Positions 7,522 through 15,236 are shown, counted from the stretch's first letter. The stretch is 15,955 bases of DNA from RUG11867 sp964553435 (GCA_964553435.1 CAZKKM010000032.1:1-15955), one strand, 5' to 3'. Notes: a model not told the origin generated them from the letters alone. Numbers and translations: made by a program.

Positions 7522-7546
7522 AAAAAATTGTCAATTTTTGGCAATT
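7522..7546 (-). terminator. Probable terminator of the oxidoreductase gene
   Basis: On the minus strand AATTGCCA and TGACAATT can pair over 7 of 8 positions around a 5-base AT loop, followed by TTTT. It lies immediately after the stop codon at 7551-7553. The stem is AT-rich, hence a moderate score. The interval 7453-7520 shows nothing else. Confidence 0.5.
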
Positions 7547-7550
7547 CAGA

Positions 7551-8107
7551 TTATTCTTTGGGAGGAAAGACTATGTCGCGGTTGCTCGGTCCTTCGATAC
7601 AATGACCGTCGAGATCAAATCTGGAACCATGACATAGACAGTCCCAGGTCTTTTCTGTTTCGTTTAAAACTAGCCCACATTTCATGTGAGGGCATCTGTT
7701 CAAAACGGTGTGTTTCACTCCATCTTTGTCTTCATATATGGCAACATCGTATCCATCTTTTTTGGTGTAAACGACAGAAGCATTATTGGTATTCTTTTTG
7801 GTAGATTTCAAATATGAGATGGCACTTCGGGAGATATCCAAGGGAAAGTTTATGATGCGTCCTAAGTTCAGGTGCCTATGGGGATCGAAGAGCGAGGCAT
7901 AATCGTTTTGTTTGTTTTCGATCAGGTCGGCTATTATGCGACCGGCAAGAGTGCCATTGGTCATTCCCCAAGTATTATATCCTGTTGCTATTAGAAGATT
8001 GTCTTTTATTCGACCTATATAAGGAATATAATCATTCGTTATGATGTCGTTATTGCTCCATATGTAGTCTAGTTCTCTCCTACTTTTCAACTTTTCGAAG
8101 TTTTCTT
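7551..8107 (-). CDS. FAD-dependent oxidoreductase with C-terminal Rieske domain, 5' part missing at gap
   Basis: This is the C-terminal 184 codons of a two-domain protein like B. subtilis YhfW (about 510 residues; function unknown). The frame enters from the gap reading ENFEKLKSRRELDYIW. A FAD-fold C-terminal segment follows (SNNDIITNDYIPYIG, then ATGYNTWGMTNG). A Rieske [2Fe-2S] domain ends the protein: CPH, then 15 residues, then CLCH, giving the CxH...CxxH ligand set, with GSRFDLDGHCIEG after it. No true start lies in this piece; a TTG near 8090 is internal. The segment SRRELDYIWSNNDIITNDYIPYIG aligns without gaps to SRENFEYLWSNNDIITPDFMPYIG at the end of the piece across the gap, yet differs at many positions. 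I therefore read them as two paralogues, not one gene. Confidence 0.8.
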
Positions 8108-8117
8108 NNNNNNNNNN
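8108..8117. other. Assembly gap (10 N)
   Basis: Exactly ten N, a conventional placeholder for a gap of unknown size. The protein pieces on both sides cover overlapping parts of the same family, so true missing DNA is expected here. Confidence 0.95.
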
Positions 8118-9124
8118 GTGGGATCGTCTTTGTTTAAATTGCCGATATAAGGCATGAAATCCGGTGTAATGATGTCGTTGTTCGACCAGAGATATTCGAA
8201 GTTTTCACGTGAGGCGAGCTCATCGAAGGCAGCAGGAATACTTTTTACAGCATTCGTAGCATAAGAGTTAAGTAGGTATATGATATATGAGTCTTTGCCG
8301 TCCGTATGAAAACGCATACTGAGTGTCGGCTTGTCGACGTTTATAGCACTGTAGTTTTGGAGGTGTTCTGTTTTTTTGGCACCCAAGTAAGAAACTTCGA
8401 CGTGGGATTTTAAAGGGAATAAAAAAGGTAGTAGAAAGTGAGGATAATGAGTGGCCAAAACGACGCGCGAAGTTTTTATTTTGTGACCATTAATATGGCA
8501 GATGTAATAGTCTTCAACTTTATCTATTTTATCAACCTTGGAGTGTTCGTAGATGTGCGAAGAAAACTTCTCTTTCAATGCATTTATGTATTTCACAGGG
8601 TGAAAGACATAAGTGTCCTTCGCTTTGATAGCATGAATAAATGGCTCGGAAAAAGGGACTTTTTGAGAATTTTCAAGAGGGATGCCTATACTTTTTAAAA
8701 GTTCGAATATTTCTCTTAGTTTTTTAACCCCTTTTGTGGTGTTCGAAAACAGATACGAATCACATTTTGTGAGGTCACAATCGATATGCTCGCGTTCGAT
8801 GATCTTACTGAGAAGATCGGTGGCATACACTTGGCTTTCGATGTATTTTTTGGCTATCTGCTCGGTCGTGAAATTCGATATATTGAGTATGGTATTGTCT
8901 TGTAGGTATGTGATTTTGGCTGTGCTTTTGGAAGTGATGCCTTCTCCACACATGTTTCGCTCGACGAGTGTCACTTTTAGATTGCTGTTGGCGAGGTGGT
9001 AGAGTGCAGAAAAACCCGTGATACCTCCTCCGATGATGAGAACATCTGTAGAGAAGTCGTTCTTTACCGGAGGGCATTCGCGGGTGTCAACTATTTGCCA
9101 TATACTTTCAGTTTTCATATTCAT
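8118..9124 (-). CDS. FAD-dependent oxidoreductase (DAO fold), 3' part missing at gap
   Basis: The N-terminal ~335 residues of an amine/amino-acid-oxidase-type flavoprotein, closest in outline to YhfW. The dinucleotide-binding motif VLIIGGGITGFSALYHL lies at about residues 28-44, and the strand ending VTLVER just after 50 supplies the acidic FAD-ribose ligand. The SKSTAKITYLQD stretch is typical of this family. The piece ends at PYIGNLNKDDP, where the FAD domain would continue into GxxxWGMTNG and possibly a Rieske domain. The substrate is not evident. Start choice is uncertain: GTG 9127, ATG 9124 and ATG 9118 are all in frame with only weak ribosome-binding signals. It begins 39 bases after gpmI ends with no terminator between, so cotranscription is likely. 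Confidence 0.85.
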
Positions 9125-9163
9125 CACTTTTTTAGTTTGGATGAATTGTGCAATTAATATACT

Positions 9164-10669
9164 TCATTTTTCGATGAGACTTTTGCCAGTCATCTCTTTT
9201 GGCTTTACGAGTCCAAGAAGATCCAATATAGTTGGGGCGATGTCGGCAAGACGTCCATCTTTTAAAGACAATTCTTTTCGTGTCACGATAAAAGGAACTT
9301 TGGATAAAGTGTGAGAAGTTACCGGTTCATGATTTTCGTCCCACATGATATCGCAGTTGCCATGGTCGGCAGTGACGAGGAGAATTCCTTCTTTTTCTTC
9401 TATTTTCGTATATATGCTGCCGAGACACTCATCCAACACTTCGACGGCTTCAATGGCTCGATCGTAAATGCCTGTGTGGCCGACCATGTCGCCGTTTGCA
9501 AAATTCAAGATGATGACATCGAATATATCTTCGTCCAATTCTTTTAAAAGAGCATCCGTTATTTTGCGAGCACTCATTTCTGGTGCAAGGTCGTATGTCG
9601 CGACTTTTGGTGATGGAATCAAAATCTTTTTCATGTCTTCGTAGTCTCTTTCTACTCCTCCGTCGAAAAAGAAAGTGACATGGGCATATTTTTCTGTCTC
9701 CGCGATGCGCAGCTGAGAAAGACCGTTTTTGTGCAAGTATTCGCCCAAGTTGTTTTCTAAACTCACGTCGTCGAAGGCATGAGGACAAGTGACAGTATGG
9801 GTGACTGGAAACATCGTAAGGACGGAGAGATTTTCTAAATGTAAGGTCGGCATTTCGATGGAGTTGGGGTTCGTAAATGCCGTAAAAAGCTCGCGGAGAC
9901 GATCTTTTCTAAAGTTGAACGTCACGATGCCATCACCAGAAGTGATGGGATGATCTTTTATGATGCCTGGGATTATGAACTCATCGGTTATACCCTTATC
10001 ATAGTTGGCATCAATGAGAGCTTTTGGATTTTCATAATGAGGCCCTTTGGAGGCGACGAGTGCATCATAAGCTAAGACTAATCTACCATAATTATTATCT
10101 CTGTCCATCGCATAGTAACGTCCGGCCATCGTCGAAATCTCGCCGCATCCGGTCTCGGCTATCTTTTTTTCTAATTTTTCGACATAGGTATATGCACATT
10201 TTGGTTCGGTATCGCGGCCATCTAAGAAAAGATGATAGTAGACACGTTCGATGCCGGCATTTTTAATTATATCAATAAGCGCGAAGAGATGTTCGATATG
10301 CGAGTGAATTCCGCCATCCGAAAGAAGTCCCATGATATGAAGTGCCGAGTCGTTTTGTTTGACGTGTTCGATTACGGAGCATATCTTCTCGTTTTTGGCA
10401 AAGGTTCCATCGGCAATAGAACGATTTATTATTTCCAGAGGCTGATAGACGATACGGCCCGAGCCGATGTTCATGTGCCCTACTTCGCTCGTACCCATTT
10501 GTCCCTTAGGAAGTCCTACAGCTTCTTCGCTCGCTTCCAATAAACTGTGAGGATAAGTATTCCAAAGTTTGTCGAAGTTCGGTTTACTTGCATTAGCAAA
10601 AGCATTCCCGTTCATCTCTTTTCTCATACCACAGCCATCTAAAATACATAGCAATAAAGGCTTTTTCAT
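9164..10669 (-). CDS. gpmI: 2,3-bisphosphoglycerate-independent phosphoglycerate mutase
   Basis: This metal-dependent enzyme interconverts 3- and 2-phosphoglycerate in glycolysis through a phosphoserine intermediate. It has 501 residues, a normal length. Asp11 of ILDG and Ser61 in QMGTSEVGHMNIG (the phosphorylated Ser) are present. Other visible active-site residues are His122 in DGGIHSH, the DGRDT segment at 150-154, Asp394/His398 in NGDMVGHTG, Asp435/His436 in TADHGN, and His453 in SHTLSKVPF. The catalytic set looks complete. Small differences from common versions are GCG for GWG at 12-14 and Thr for Asn before the Ser. A GGAG motif precedes the ATG. The gpmA-like gene lies 58 bases upstream with no clear terminator between, so they may form an operon, and this is the copy expected to do the glycolytic step. 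Confidence 0.96.
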   Translation of the reverse strand: MKKPLLLCILDGCGMRKEMNGNAFANASKPNFDKLWNTYPHSLLEASEEAVGLPKGQMGTSEVGHMNIGSGRIVYQPLEIINRSIADGTFAKNEKICSVIEHVKQNDSALHIMGLLSDGGIHSHIEHLFALIDIIKNAGIERVYYHLFLDGRDTEPKCAYTYVEKLEKKIAETGCGEISTMAGRYYAMDRDNNYGRLVLAYDALVASKGPHYENPKALIDANYDKGITDEFIIPGIIKDHPITSGDGIVTFNFRKDRLRELFTAFTNPNSIEMPTLHLENLSVLTMFPVTHTVTCPHAFDDVSLENNLGEYLHKNGLSQLRIAETEKYAHVTFFFDGGVERDYEDMKKILIPSPKVATYDLAPEMSARKITDALLKELDEDIFDVIILNFANGDMVGHTGIYDRAIEAVEVLDECLGSIYTKIEEKEGILLVTADHGNCDIMWDENHEPVTSHTLSKVPFIVTRKELSLKDGRLADIAPTILDLLGLVKPKEMTGKSLIEK

Positions 10670-10727
10670 TAGTTTATCTCCGTTCTATATAGCTTTGCAT
10701 TTTCAATTATTTAAAATATTCTTTATG

Positions 10728-11411
10728 TCAATTTATCGCTTGTTTGTCCTGTATCTTGAGATCTTCATCCATATCGTAGATGATTATGGAATCGTTCGGT
10801 ATTTCGATCGCATTCATCTCGTCATCAGGAATATTCTCGAGATATTTTGTCAAAACGCGAAGGGTGCTGCCATGGGCGACGACGAGAACGTTTTCTCCCA
10901 CTTTCAAAAATGTGCTTATCTCGTGTTCGAAGTAGTCGATGACGCGATCATAGACGTCCTTTTGGCTTTCAGAAAGAGGAAGCTCAAATTTTAATATGTC
11001 TTTATATTTGGGATCGTTACCGGGAAAGCGCTCGTCGGCAACGGAAATTTCAGGAGCCTTATCTTCATATCCTCTTATCCATTTGGCAAGAGCTTCTTCA
11101 CCATATCGAGTTATGGCATCCTCTTTGCTCATACCTTCTAGTGTACCATAGTGCTTGGCATTCAATTTGTAAGAAGTGCGTGTCTTGATTTTGGTGCCCA
11201 ACTCCTCTTCGATGATGTTCAAAGTCTCACTTGCTCTTGAAAGGACAGAAGTATATGCTATGCCAAAATCGATGCCGAGCTTTTTAATTTTTTGCCCTGT
11301 TTTATGTGCTGCTTCGATACCGAACTCGGAAAGTGGTATGTCCATCCAGCCCATAAATCTATTATTTTCACTCCAAAGAGTTTTAGAGTTTCTCACGAGA
11401 ACCAATTTCAT
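10728..11411 (-). CDS. gpmA: GpmA-like phosphoglycerate mutase homologue, catalytic His lost
   Basis: A 227-residue member of the cofactor-dependent phosphoglycerate mutase (histidine phosphatase) family, aligning end to end with E. coli GpmA. The active site is altered. The phospho-accepting His of the RHGE motif is Asn8 (LVRNSKTLW), and the following Gly-Glu is Ser-Lys. Glu89 of LNERHYG is Ala85 (LNAKHYG) and Arg90 is Lys86. Thr23 is Met20 (RFMGW), Arg116 is Ile, and Asn185 is Ser. Still present are Arg7, Arg59 (SVLSRA) and the second His, His180 (VVAHGS). Without the phosphohistidine the normal mutase cycle should not run, so this is probably a pseudoenzyme or has a new role. The frame is open and uniform, not a decaying gene. 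It has a promoter and an AGAGG ribosome binding site, and gpmI follows. Confidence 0.9.
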   Translation of the reverse strand: MKLVLVRNSKTLWSENNRFMGWMDIPLSEFGIEAAHKTGQKIKKLGIDFGIAYTSVLSRASETLNIIEEELGTKIKTRTSYKLNAKHYGTLEGMSKEDAITRYGEEALAKWIRGYEDKAPEISVADERFPGNDPKYKDILKFELPLSESQKDVYDRVIDYFEHEISTFLKVGENVLVVAHGSTLRVLTKYLENIPDDEMNAIEIPNDSIIIYDMDEDLKIQDKQAIN

Positions 11412-11452
11412 AATAAAAAACCTCTTCTTTCTAACTAATCTATCATGAGATA

Positions 11453-11481
11453 ATTATACTATGAATAGGTTTTAAAGTCAC
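11453..11481 (-). promoter_or_regulatory. Promoter for the gpmA-like/gpmI unit
   Basis: On the minus strand a perfect TATAAT (11453-11458) lies 17 bases after GTGACT (11476-11481, 4 of 6 matches). It sits about 40 bases upstream of the gpmA-like start codon and just after the der stop codon. No convincing der terminator is visible, so read-through from der is possible. Confidence 0.55.
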
Positions 11482-11507
11482 TCTCAAATTGGAGGTTTTA
11501 CATTTTA

Positions 11508-12818
11508 TTATTCGTCGCCGTTTTTATTTTTGAATTGAATGACGATCGGGGTACCTTCCAGTTCGAAGTTATCCCGCAAGGTGTTTTCGAGATATCTCTG
11601 ATAGCTAAAATGAACTAGACCTTTGTTGTTGACGTTGAAGGTAAACTTCGGCGGTTTAGAACCCGACTGGTTTACAAAATAGATTTTCAGACGACGACCT
11701 TTGTAACTTGGGGCTGGATGTAGAAGTTGTGCATCTTGTATCACGTCATTTAAAGTGCTCGTTTTGATGATGCGGCAAGCATTTTCATAAGATGAAATTA
11801 TTTCTGGCATCAGGGTGTGAATTCGCTTTTTGGTCTTAGCACTCAAGAAAACGACTTTGGCATAAGTTGCGAATTGGAATTCATTTTTTATACGAGTTTT
11901 CCATTCGGCAAGGGCGGAATTTTGATTGGCGATTAAATCCCATTTATTTACGGCTATGACGAGGCCCTTGCCGGCTTCTATAGCATATGAAGCTATGTGT
12001 TTATCGTGTTCGACGATACCGGATGAGGCATCGATGACGAGAACACAGATATCCGATTCTTCGATGGCTTTGAGTGTCCTTATGAGGCTGTACTTCTCGA
12101 CAGCTTCAAAAATTCTTCCCTTTTTGCGGAGTCCAGCCGTATCTACGACGATGTAAGGGTTTCCTTCGTAGTTGAACTTGGTATCTATGGCATCTCTCGT
12201 CGTACCAGCTTCTTCAGATACGATCACTCTTTCCTCGTTCAACAAGGCATTTGTGAGGCTGCTTTTTCCGGTATTTGGACGACCTATAAAAGCGAAGCGC
12301 AGGATATCATCGGCAGGAAGAGTCGGATTCTCATTCCAATCAGATGTCATTTCATCTAAAAGTTCGATGATACCGAGTTTATGTTCCGCACTCACCGGAA
12401 TAATTGTTTCGAAGCCGAGTTCGTAAAAAGAATAGATGTTGTCCCGTCTTTGTTCGTTGTCTATCTTGTTGACGGCAACTATCACTTTTTTATTCGATCT
12501 ATTTAAAATAGCGGCGATCGCCCTATCGTTTTCGGTCAAATCCGTAAGACCATCTACAACGAAGACTATGACATCCGATTCTTCGATAGCCATCTCGGCT
12601 TGAATCTTGATGCGATCGTTGAAGGTTTCTTCGGAAAGGTCGATGCCTCCAGTATCGATGAGATGAAATGTCTTGTTTTTGTAAGTGACACGACCGTAAA
12701 TGCGGTCGCGTGTTATGCCGGGATCGTCCATGATAATCGACTTTTTTTCACCTATAAGGCGATTGAAGAGTGAACTTTTGCCGGTGTTCGGTCTTCCAAT
12801 CAAAGAAACTGTTTTCAT
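11508..12818 (-). CDS. der: Ribosome-associated GTPase Der (EngA)
   Basis: An essential double-domain GTPase needed for late 50S subunit assembly, cytoplasmic and ribosome-bound. It has 436 residues, the family length. The first G domain shows GRPNTGKS (8-15), DTGG (55-58) and NKID (117-120). The second shows GRPNTGKS (179-186), DTAG (226-229) and NKWD (291-294). A KH-like RNA/G-domain-binding region covers about 350-436, including APSYKGRRLKIYFVNQ. All nucleotide-binding motifs are intact. AAAGGGGAA precedes the ATG. The gene lies between the unknown paralogue cluster and the gpm genes with its own promoter, and no functional link with either is evident. Confidence 0.97.
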   Translation of the reverse strand: MKTVSLIGRPNTGKSSLFNRLIGEKKSIIMDDPGITRDRIYGRVTYKNKTFHLIDTGGIDLSEETFNDRIKIQAEMAIEESDVIVFVVDGLTDLTENDRAIAAILNRSNKKVIVAVNKIDNEQRRDNIYSFYELGFETIIPVSAEHKLGIIELLDEMTSDWNENPTLPADDILRFAFIGRPNTGKSSLTNALLNEERVIVSEEAGTTRDAIDTKFNYEGNPYIVVDTAGLRKKGRIFEAVEKYSLIRTLKAIEESDICVLVIDASSGIVEHDKHIASYAIEAGKGLVIAVNKWDLIANQNSALAEWKTRIKNEFQFATYAKVVFLSAKTKKRIHTLMPEIISSYENACRIIKTSTLNDVIQDAQLLHPAPSYKGRRLKIYFVNQSGSKPPKFTFNVNNKGLVHFSYQRYLENTLRDNFELEGTPIVIQFKNKNGDE

Positions 12819-12841
12819 AAGTATTCCCCTTTCTTGCTAGT

Positions 12842-12870
12842 ATTGTATCACAGATGATAAAAATAATCTA
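12842..12870 (-). promoter_or_regulatory. Promoter for der
   Basis: On the minus strand the extended -10 TGA-TACAAT (12842-12847) lies about 23 bases before the der start. The matching -35 position (12865-12870) reads TAGATT, a poor match, so activity would rely on the extended -10. Confidence 0.45.
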
Positions 12871-12876
12871 TCGAAG

Positions 12877-12900
12877 AAAAAAGTCGAGTTTAAGTTCGAC
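12877..12900 (-). terminator. Rho-independent terminator of the 12906-13739 gene
   Basis: On the minus strand GTCGA and TCGAC form a 5-bp stem with an 8-base loop, followed by TTTTTTCTT. It lies 5 bases after the TAA stop codon and separates this gene from der. Confidence 0.75.
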
Positions 12901-12905
12901 AATTT

Positions 12906-13739
12906 TTATTTATAAAATGATCGGCAGTTGTCAAGTATTTGTGAATGGATCTTGTTTGTCGTCTTTTTGGCGATAAACTTTTTGATGGGTGCTTGGGACG
13001 AAGTTTCTGCCCTTTCAGGTATAATCCAAGAAGCAAAATCGATCTGATTTGTGGCTTTTGGATGATCTTTTGCAAAGAGATCAGTACAGTAAGCACTTAT
13101 TTCTTCGATCCATTTTTCTGTGCGAGCTTCGGCTACTCGCGGTAGACTCTTCTTAGAAGAACTCATAGCTAATGTTATTGTTCGAAGTAACATTTTTCTC
13201 ATAGTTTCATCACAAATGTGAGCATCGACTATACGATCGAGTTCGCTGGTATCGTATTTGGAACAACTTTTTAGAACTTCGTGAAGCTCTTCGATAGTGA
13301 GTGCTTCTTTTTGTGGTTTTACTGCAGCAAATATTCCCAAATCACCGATCAACTCTCCAGTATTGGTAGTGGCTTCGAGACGGTGAGGAATGCCAAATTC
13401 ATCTTTGATGTAAAAAGTTAAAGTATTCTTTTCAAAATTATTTGAACGTCCAAGTCTATAATTGTCTCGAAAAATTTCTTGTTCTAGTCCCGATAGACTT
13501 TCCAAAAATTCGCCAATTTGCATGCTTTCGGTACTGTTGTTACCCATAAATGTATATTGTCCGTCAGCTGTGACGATGGAATTTTTGTTCGGATATTTTA
13601 TCTCGTACCAGCGAACTATGGTATCGACGAGGCTCTTCATCTCCGTCACATTCAAAAGCGGCAAGTATCCATTCAATACACGATCGTATAGCCAAAGTAA
13701 GAAGTTCAAATTTTCATCTATTTTTGTCGTAACATTCAT
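12906..13739 (-). CDS. Unrecognised protein, paralogue of the 14369-15166 product
   Basis: A 277-residue protein of a family I cannot name. It is clearly homologous to the gene two positions upstream. Both carry FLxWLYDxVxxGYLPxLxV (13-31 here), a WYExKY segment (44-49), YRxG (94-97), and HRLEATTNTGELIGDLGIF (119-137) after a FYIKDEFG strand. Both end in NCRS plus a short tail. The invariant G-x-LIGDLGIF and FYIxDxxGxxHRL segments suggest a compact beta-rich core. The N-terminal part is helical and aromatic. The C-terminal ~75 residues are Lys/Ser-rich and more diverged. There is no signal peptide or membrane segment. A ferritin-like gene lies directly upstream. A GGGGG-type ribosome binding site and a strong promoter precede the ATG, so it can be expressed alone. 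Confidence 0.85.
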   Translation of the reverse strand: MNVTTKIDENLNFLLWLYDRVLNGYLPLLNVTEMKSLVDTIVRWYEIKYPNKNSIVTADGQYTFMGNNSTESMQIGEFLESLSGLEQEIFRDNYRLGRSNNFEKNTLTFYIKDEFGIPHRLEATTNTGELIGDLGIFAAVKPQKEALTIEELHEVLKSCSKYDTSELDRIVDAHICDETMRKMLLRTITLAMSSSKKSLPRVAEARTEKWIEEISAYCTDLFAKDHPKATNQIDFASWIIPERAETSSQAPIKKFIAKKTTNKIHSQILDNCRSFYK

Positions 13740-13767
13740 CTATATTTCCCCCTTTTGTATGAGGGAT

Positions 13768-13796
13768 ATTTTAACATTTTTGAGGTAAAAAGTCAA
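13768..13796 (-). promoter_or_regulatory. Promoter for the 12906-13739 gene
   Basis: On the minus strand TTGACT (13791-13796) and TAAAAT (13768-13773) are 17 bases apart, each one mismatch from consensus. The -10 lies about 28 bases before the ATG, and the -35 begins 16 bases after the end of the ferritin-like gene. Confidence 0.75.
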
Positions 13797-13812
13797 GGGC
13801 TTCGAAGTCACA

Positions 13813-14310
13813 TCATTTTCTTATTCGATTTAAAAAATAGTAAAAGATGGATAAATGAATCTCCTCGTCTTCGATAATGCGCTTCAAAATACCCACAATG
13901 TTTTCGTCGTCAATCGCACGAATGTGTCGACGGTAGTTTGCAATGGCAGATTCTTCTTTGGAAATGTCGAGCAAGAGCATGTCTTCAATTGAGGAGGTAT
14001 AATCGACATAGGACGCACTCCAAGGGACGAGCCACTCGCTTTGTGAAACCCCAAAGGCCGGGTTAACACCCAAAGCTTCTATCAATTGACCTAAGATGAG
14101 CATGTGTTTCATCTCGACTGTGGAAATTTTTTTCAAGACTTCGGATAATTCTTTAAAGGTTCTCGAAAGGACGAGACTTTGATACAGGTACAGATGAATT
14201 GCCGTATCTTCGCTCGCACTTCCGGCATAATCTTCCAACAGCATGTGAGCATAGTCTCGATTTTCGTCAACCTCGATTTTGGGGTATGGTTTAGAACTCA
14301 TACATATCAT
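13813..14310 (-). CDS. Ferritin-like (diiron-type) protein
   Basis: A 165-residue helical protein with the ligand pattern of the ferritin/rubrerythrin superfamily. Candidate metal ligands fall in two ExxH pairs and two single Glu: Glu34 (SASEDTAIHLY), Glu66/His69 (EMKHM), Glu120 (EESAIANYRRHI) and Glu149/His152 (EDEEIHL). This four-helix layout normally carries a dinuclear iron or manganese site. The reaction cannot be named; iron oxidation, peroxide removal and a structural role are all possible. There is no rubredoxin-like Cys pair, so it is not a classical rubrerythrin. Residues about 82-110 form a Trp/Tyr/Ser-rich insert between the helix pairs. The start ATG follows AGGTGATC at good spacing. 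It sits between two paralogues of an unknown family and has no clear promoter of its own, so read-through of the upstream terminator may supply it. Confidence 0.85.
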   Translation of the reverse strand: MICMSSKPYPKIEVDENRDYAHMLLEDYAGSASEDTAIHLYLYQSLVLSRTFKELSEVLKKISTVEMKHMLILGQLIEALGVNPAFGVSQSEWLVPWSASYVDYTSSIEDMLLLDISKEESAIANYRRHIRAIDDENIVGILKRIIEDEEIHLSIFYYFLNRIRK

Positions 14311-14342
14311 AAGATCACCTATAAAAAGCTATGAAGTTCATG

Positions 14343-14370
14343 AAAAAAGATTCCATCAGTTGGAGGAATC
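14343..14370 (-). terminator. Rho-independent terminator of the 14369-15166 gene
   Basis: On the minus strand GATTCC and GGAATC form a 6-bp stem with a 10-base loop, followed by TTTTTT. The stem begins inside the TGA stop codon. It lies only about 33 bases before the ferritin-like start codon, so it could act as an attenuator for that gene. Confidence 0.8.
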
Positions 14371-15166
14371 ATTTGTTAGAACGACAATTTTCAATCGTCT
14401 GAAGCATTATCTTTTCTCTCAATCTTTTTGCCTCTTTGATGCTCAAGAGAGAATCATCGGATTCGGTAAAGTTTTGGTCTATATCAATATTGATGCCTAA
14501 ATGTGCCGAAATCTCTTGAAGCCAACGAGATACTCGAAGTGTACGGGTTTTCTCGTTCAGATCGCACTTAGAATTATTGAGATTCATCGCCACTAATTTA
14601 AACAAAGCATCGCGCAGCTGTAAGTCGCGTTCGTGAGTTGTAACTATGCGTCTAAGGTTGGTCAAATCGTAGTTGGGATAATCTGAGAGAATATCCAATA
14701 GTTCTTCGACATACAGTGGCTTTGTAGGGTCGGAAAGATATGTAAAAATACCTAAGTCGCCGATTAGGCAGCCGTCTGTCTTGCGAGCAACTAGTCGGTG
14801 TATATTTCCCTTAGAATCTTCGATATAAAACGATATCGTATGACTATCAAAGTCGAAGCCGTTGCCCTGGCGATATGGGCAAGTAAACGCGATTTCTTCT
14901 TTAGGGGTGAGTCTCGTTTTGAGAGCTTCTAAGCTCATAGTATAAACGAGGTCATCTGGTGCTTCATCAGCTAATAGTTGTTCTTTTGTGTATTTGAACT
15001 CGTACCAGGTGGCAATTCGGCGAACAAATTCGCTCATTTCCTCCACTAATAATGAAGGAAGATATCCCTTTTTAACTTTATCGTATAGCCACTCTAAGAA
15101 TTCGATGTTCATGTCGACGCGTGGCTCGTCACTCAACATAATCTCATGTACATTATGTGCATTCAT
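14369..15166 (-). CDS. Unrecognised protein, paralogue of the 12906-13739 product
   Basis: A 265-residue protein, the second member of the unknown pair. Shared landmarks are FLEWLYDKVKKGYLPSLLV (23-41), TWYEFKY (53-59), YRQG (98-101), FYIEDSKG (113-120), HRLVARKTDGCLIGDLGIF (123-141) and the ending ENCRSNK. The two proteins keep the same order and spacing of blocks but have diverged strongly elsewhere, so the duplication is old or the proteins evolve fast. It has its own 10-20 residue N-terminal extension and a shorter C-terminal region. No transmembrane segment, signal peptide or known catalytic motif is seen. GAGGAGTG lies seven bases before the ATG, and a strong extended -10 promoter precedes it. 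The ferritin-like gene follows, separated by a hairpin that overlaps this stop codon. Confidence 0.85.
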   Translation of the reverse strand: MNAHNVHEIMLSDEPRVDMNIEFLEWLYDKVKKGYLPSLLVEEMSEFVRRIATWYEFKYTKEQLLADEAPDDLVYTMSLEALKTRLTPKEEIAFTCPYRQGNGFDFDSHTISFYIEDSKGNIHRLVARKTDGCLIGDLGIFTYLSDPTKPLYVEELLDILSDYPNYDLTNLRRIVTTHERDLQLRDALFKLVAMNLNNSKCDLNEKTRTLRVSRWLQEISAHLGINIDIDQNFTESDDSLLSIKEAKRLREKIMLQTIENCRSNK

Positions 15167-15190
15167 TTTTTTTCACTCCTCGTAAGGTTT

Positions 15191-15219
15191 ATTATAACAA
15201 CGGATTTAAATTGTTGCAA
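15191..15219 (-). promoter_or_regulatory. Promoter for the 14369-15166 gene
   Basis: On the minus strand a perfect TATAAT (15191-15196) is preceded by TG-T, with TTGCAA (15214-15219) 17 bases upstream. The -10 lies about 25 bases before the ATG. Confidence 0.7.
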
Positions 15220-15236
15220 GGAAACTTGTCAATTTT

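Noticed and set aside
7551..9124. A single oxidoreductase gene interrupted by a frameshift or gap.
   Set aside because: The two pieces contain diverged copies of the same protein segment, which one gene would not have; two paralogues with missing sequence explain it better.
8118..9124. A minus-strand frame reading through the N run and ending at 8087.
   Set aside because: The translation after the N run is out of frame with the oxidoreductase sequence there; the true frame on that side belongs to the second piece.
9125..9163. Inverted repeat AATTG-CA-CAATT after gpmI as a terminator.
   Set aside because: The stem is only five AT-rich pairs and is not followed by a T run.
13797..13812. A terminator after the ferritin-like gene around TTCGAA.
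   Set aside because: Only a tiny self-complementary core is present, and the following T run belongs to the -35 to -10 spacer of the next promoter.
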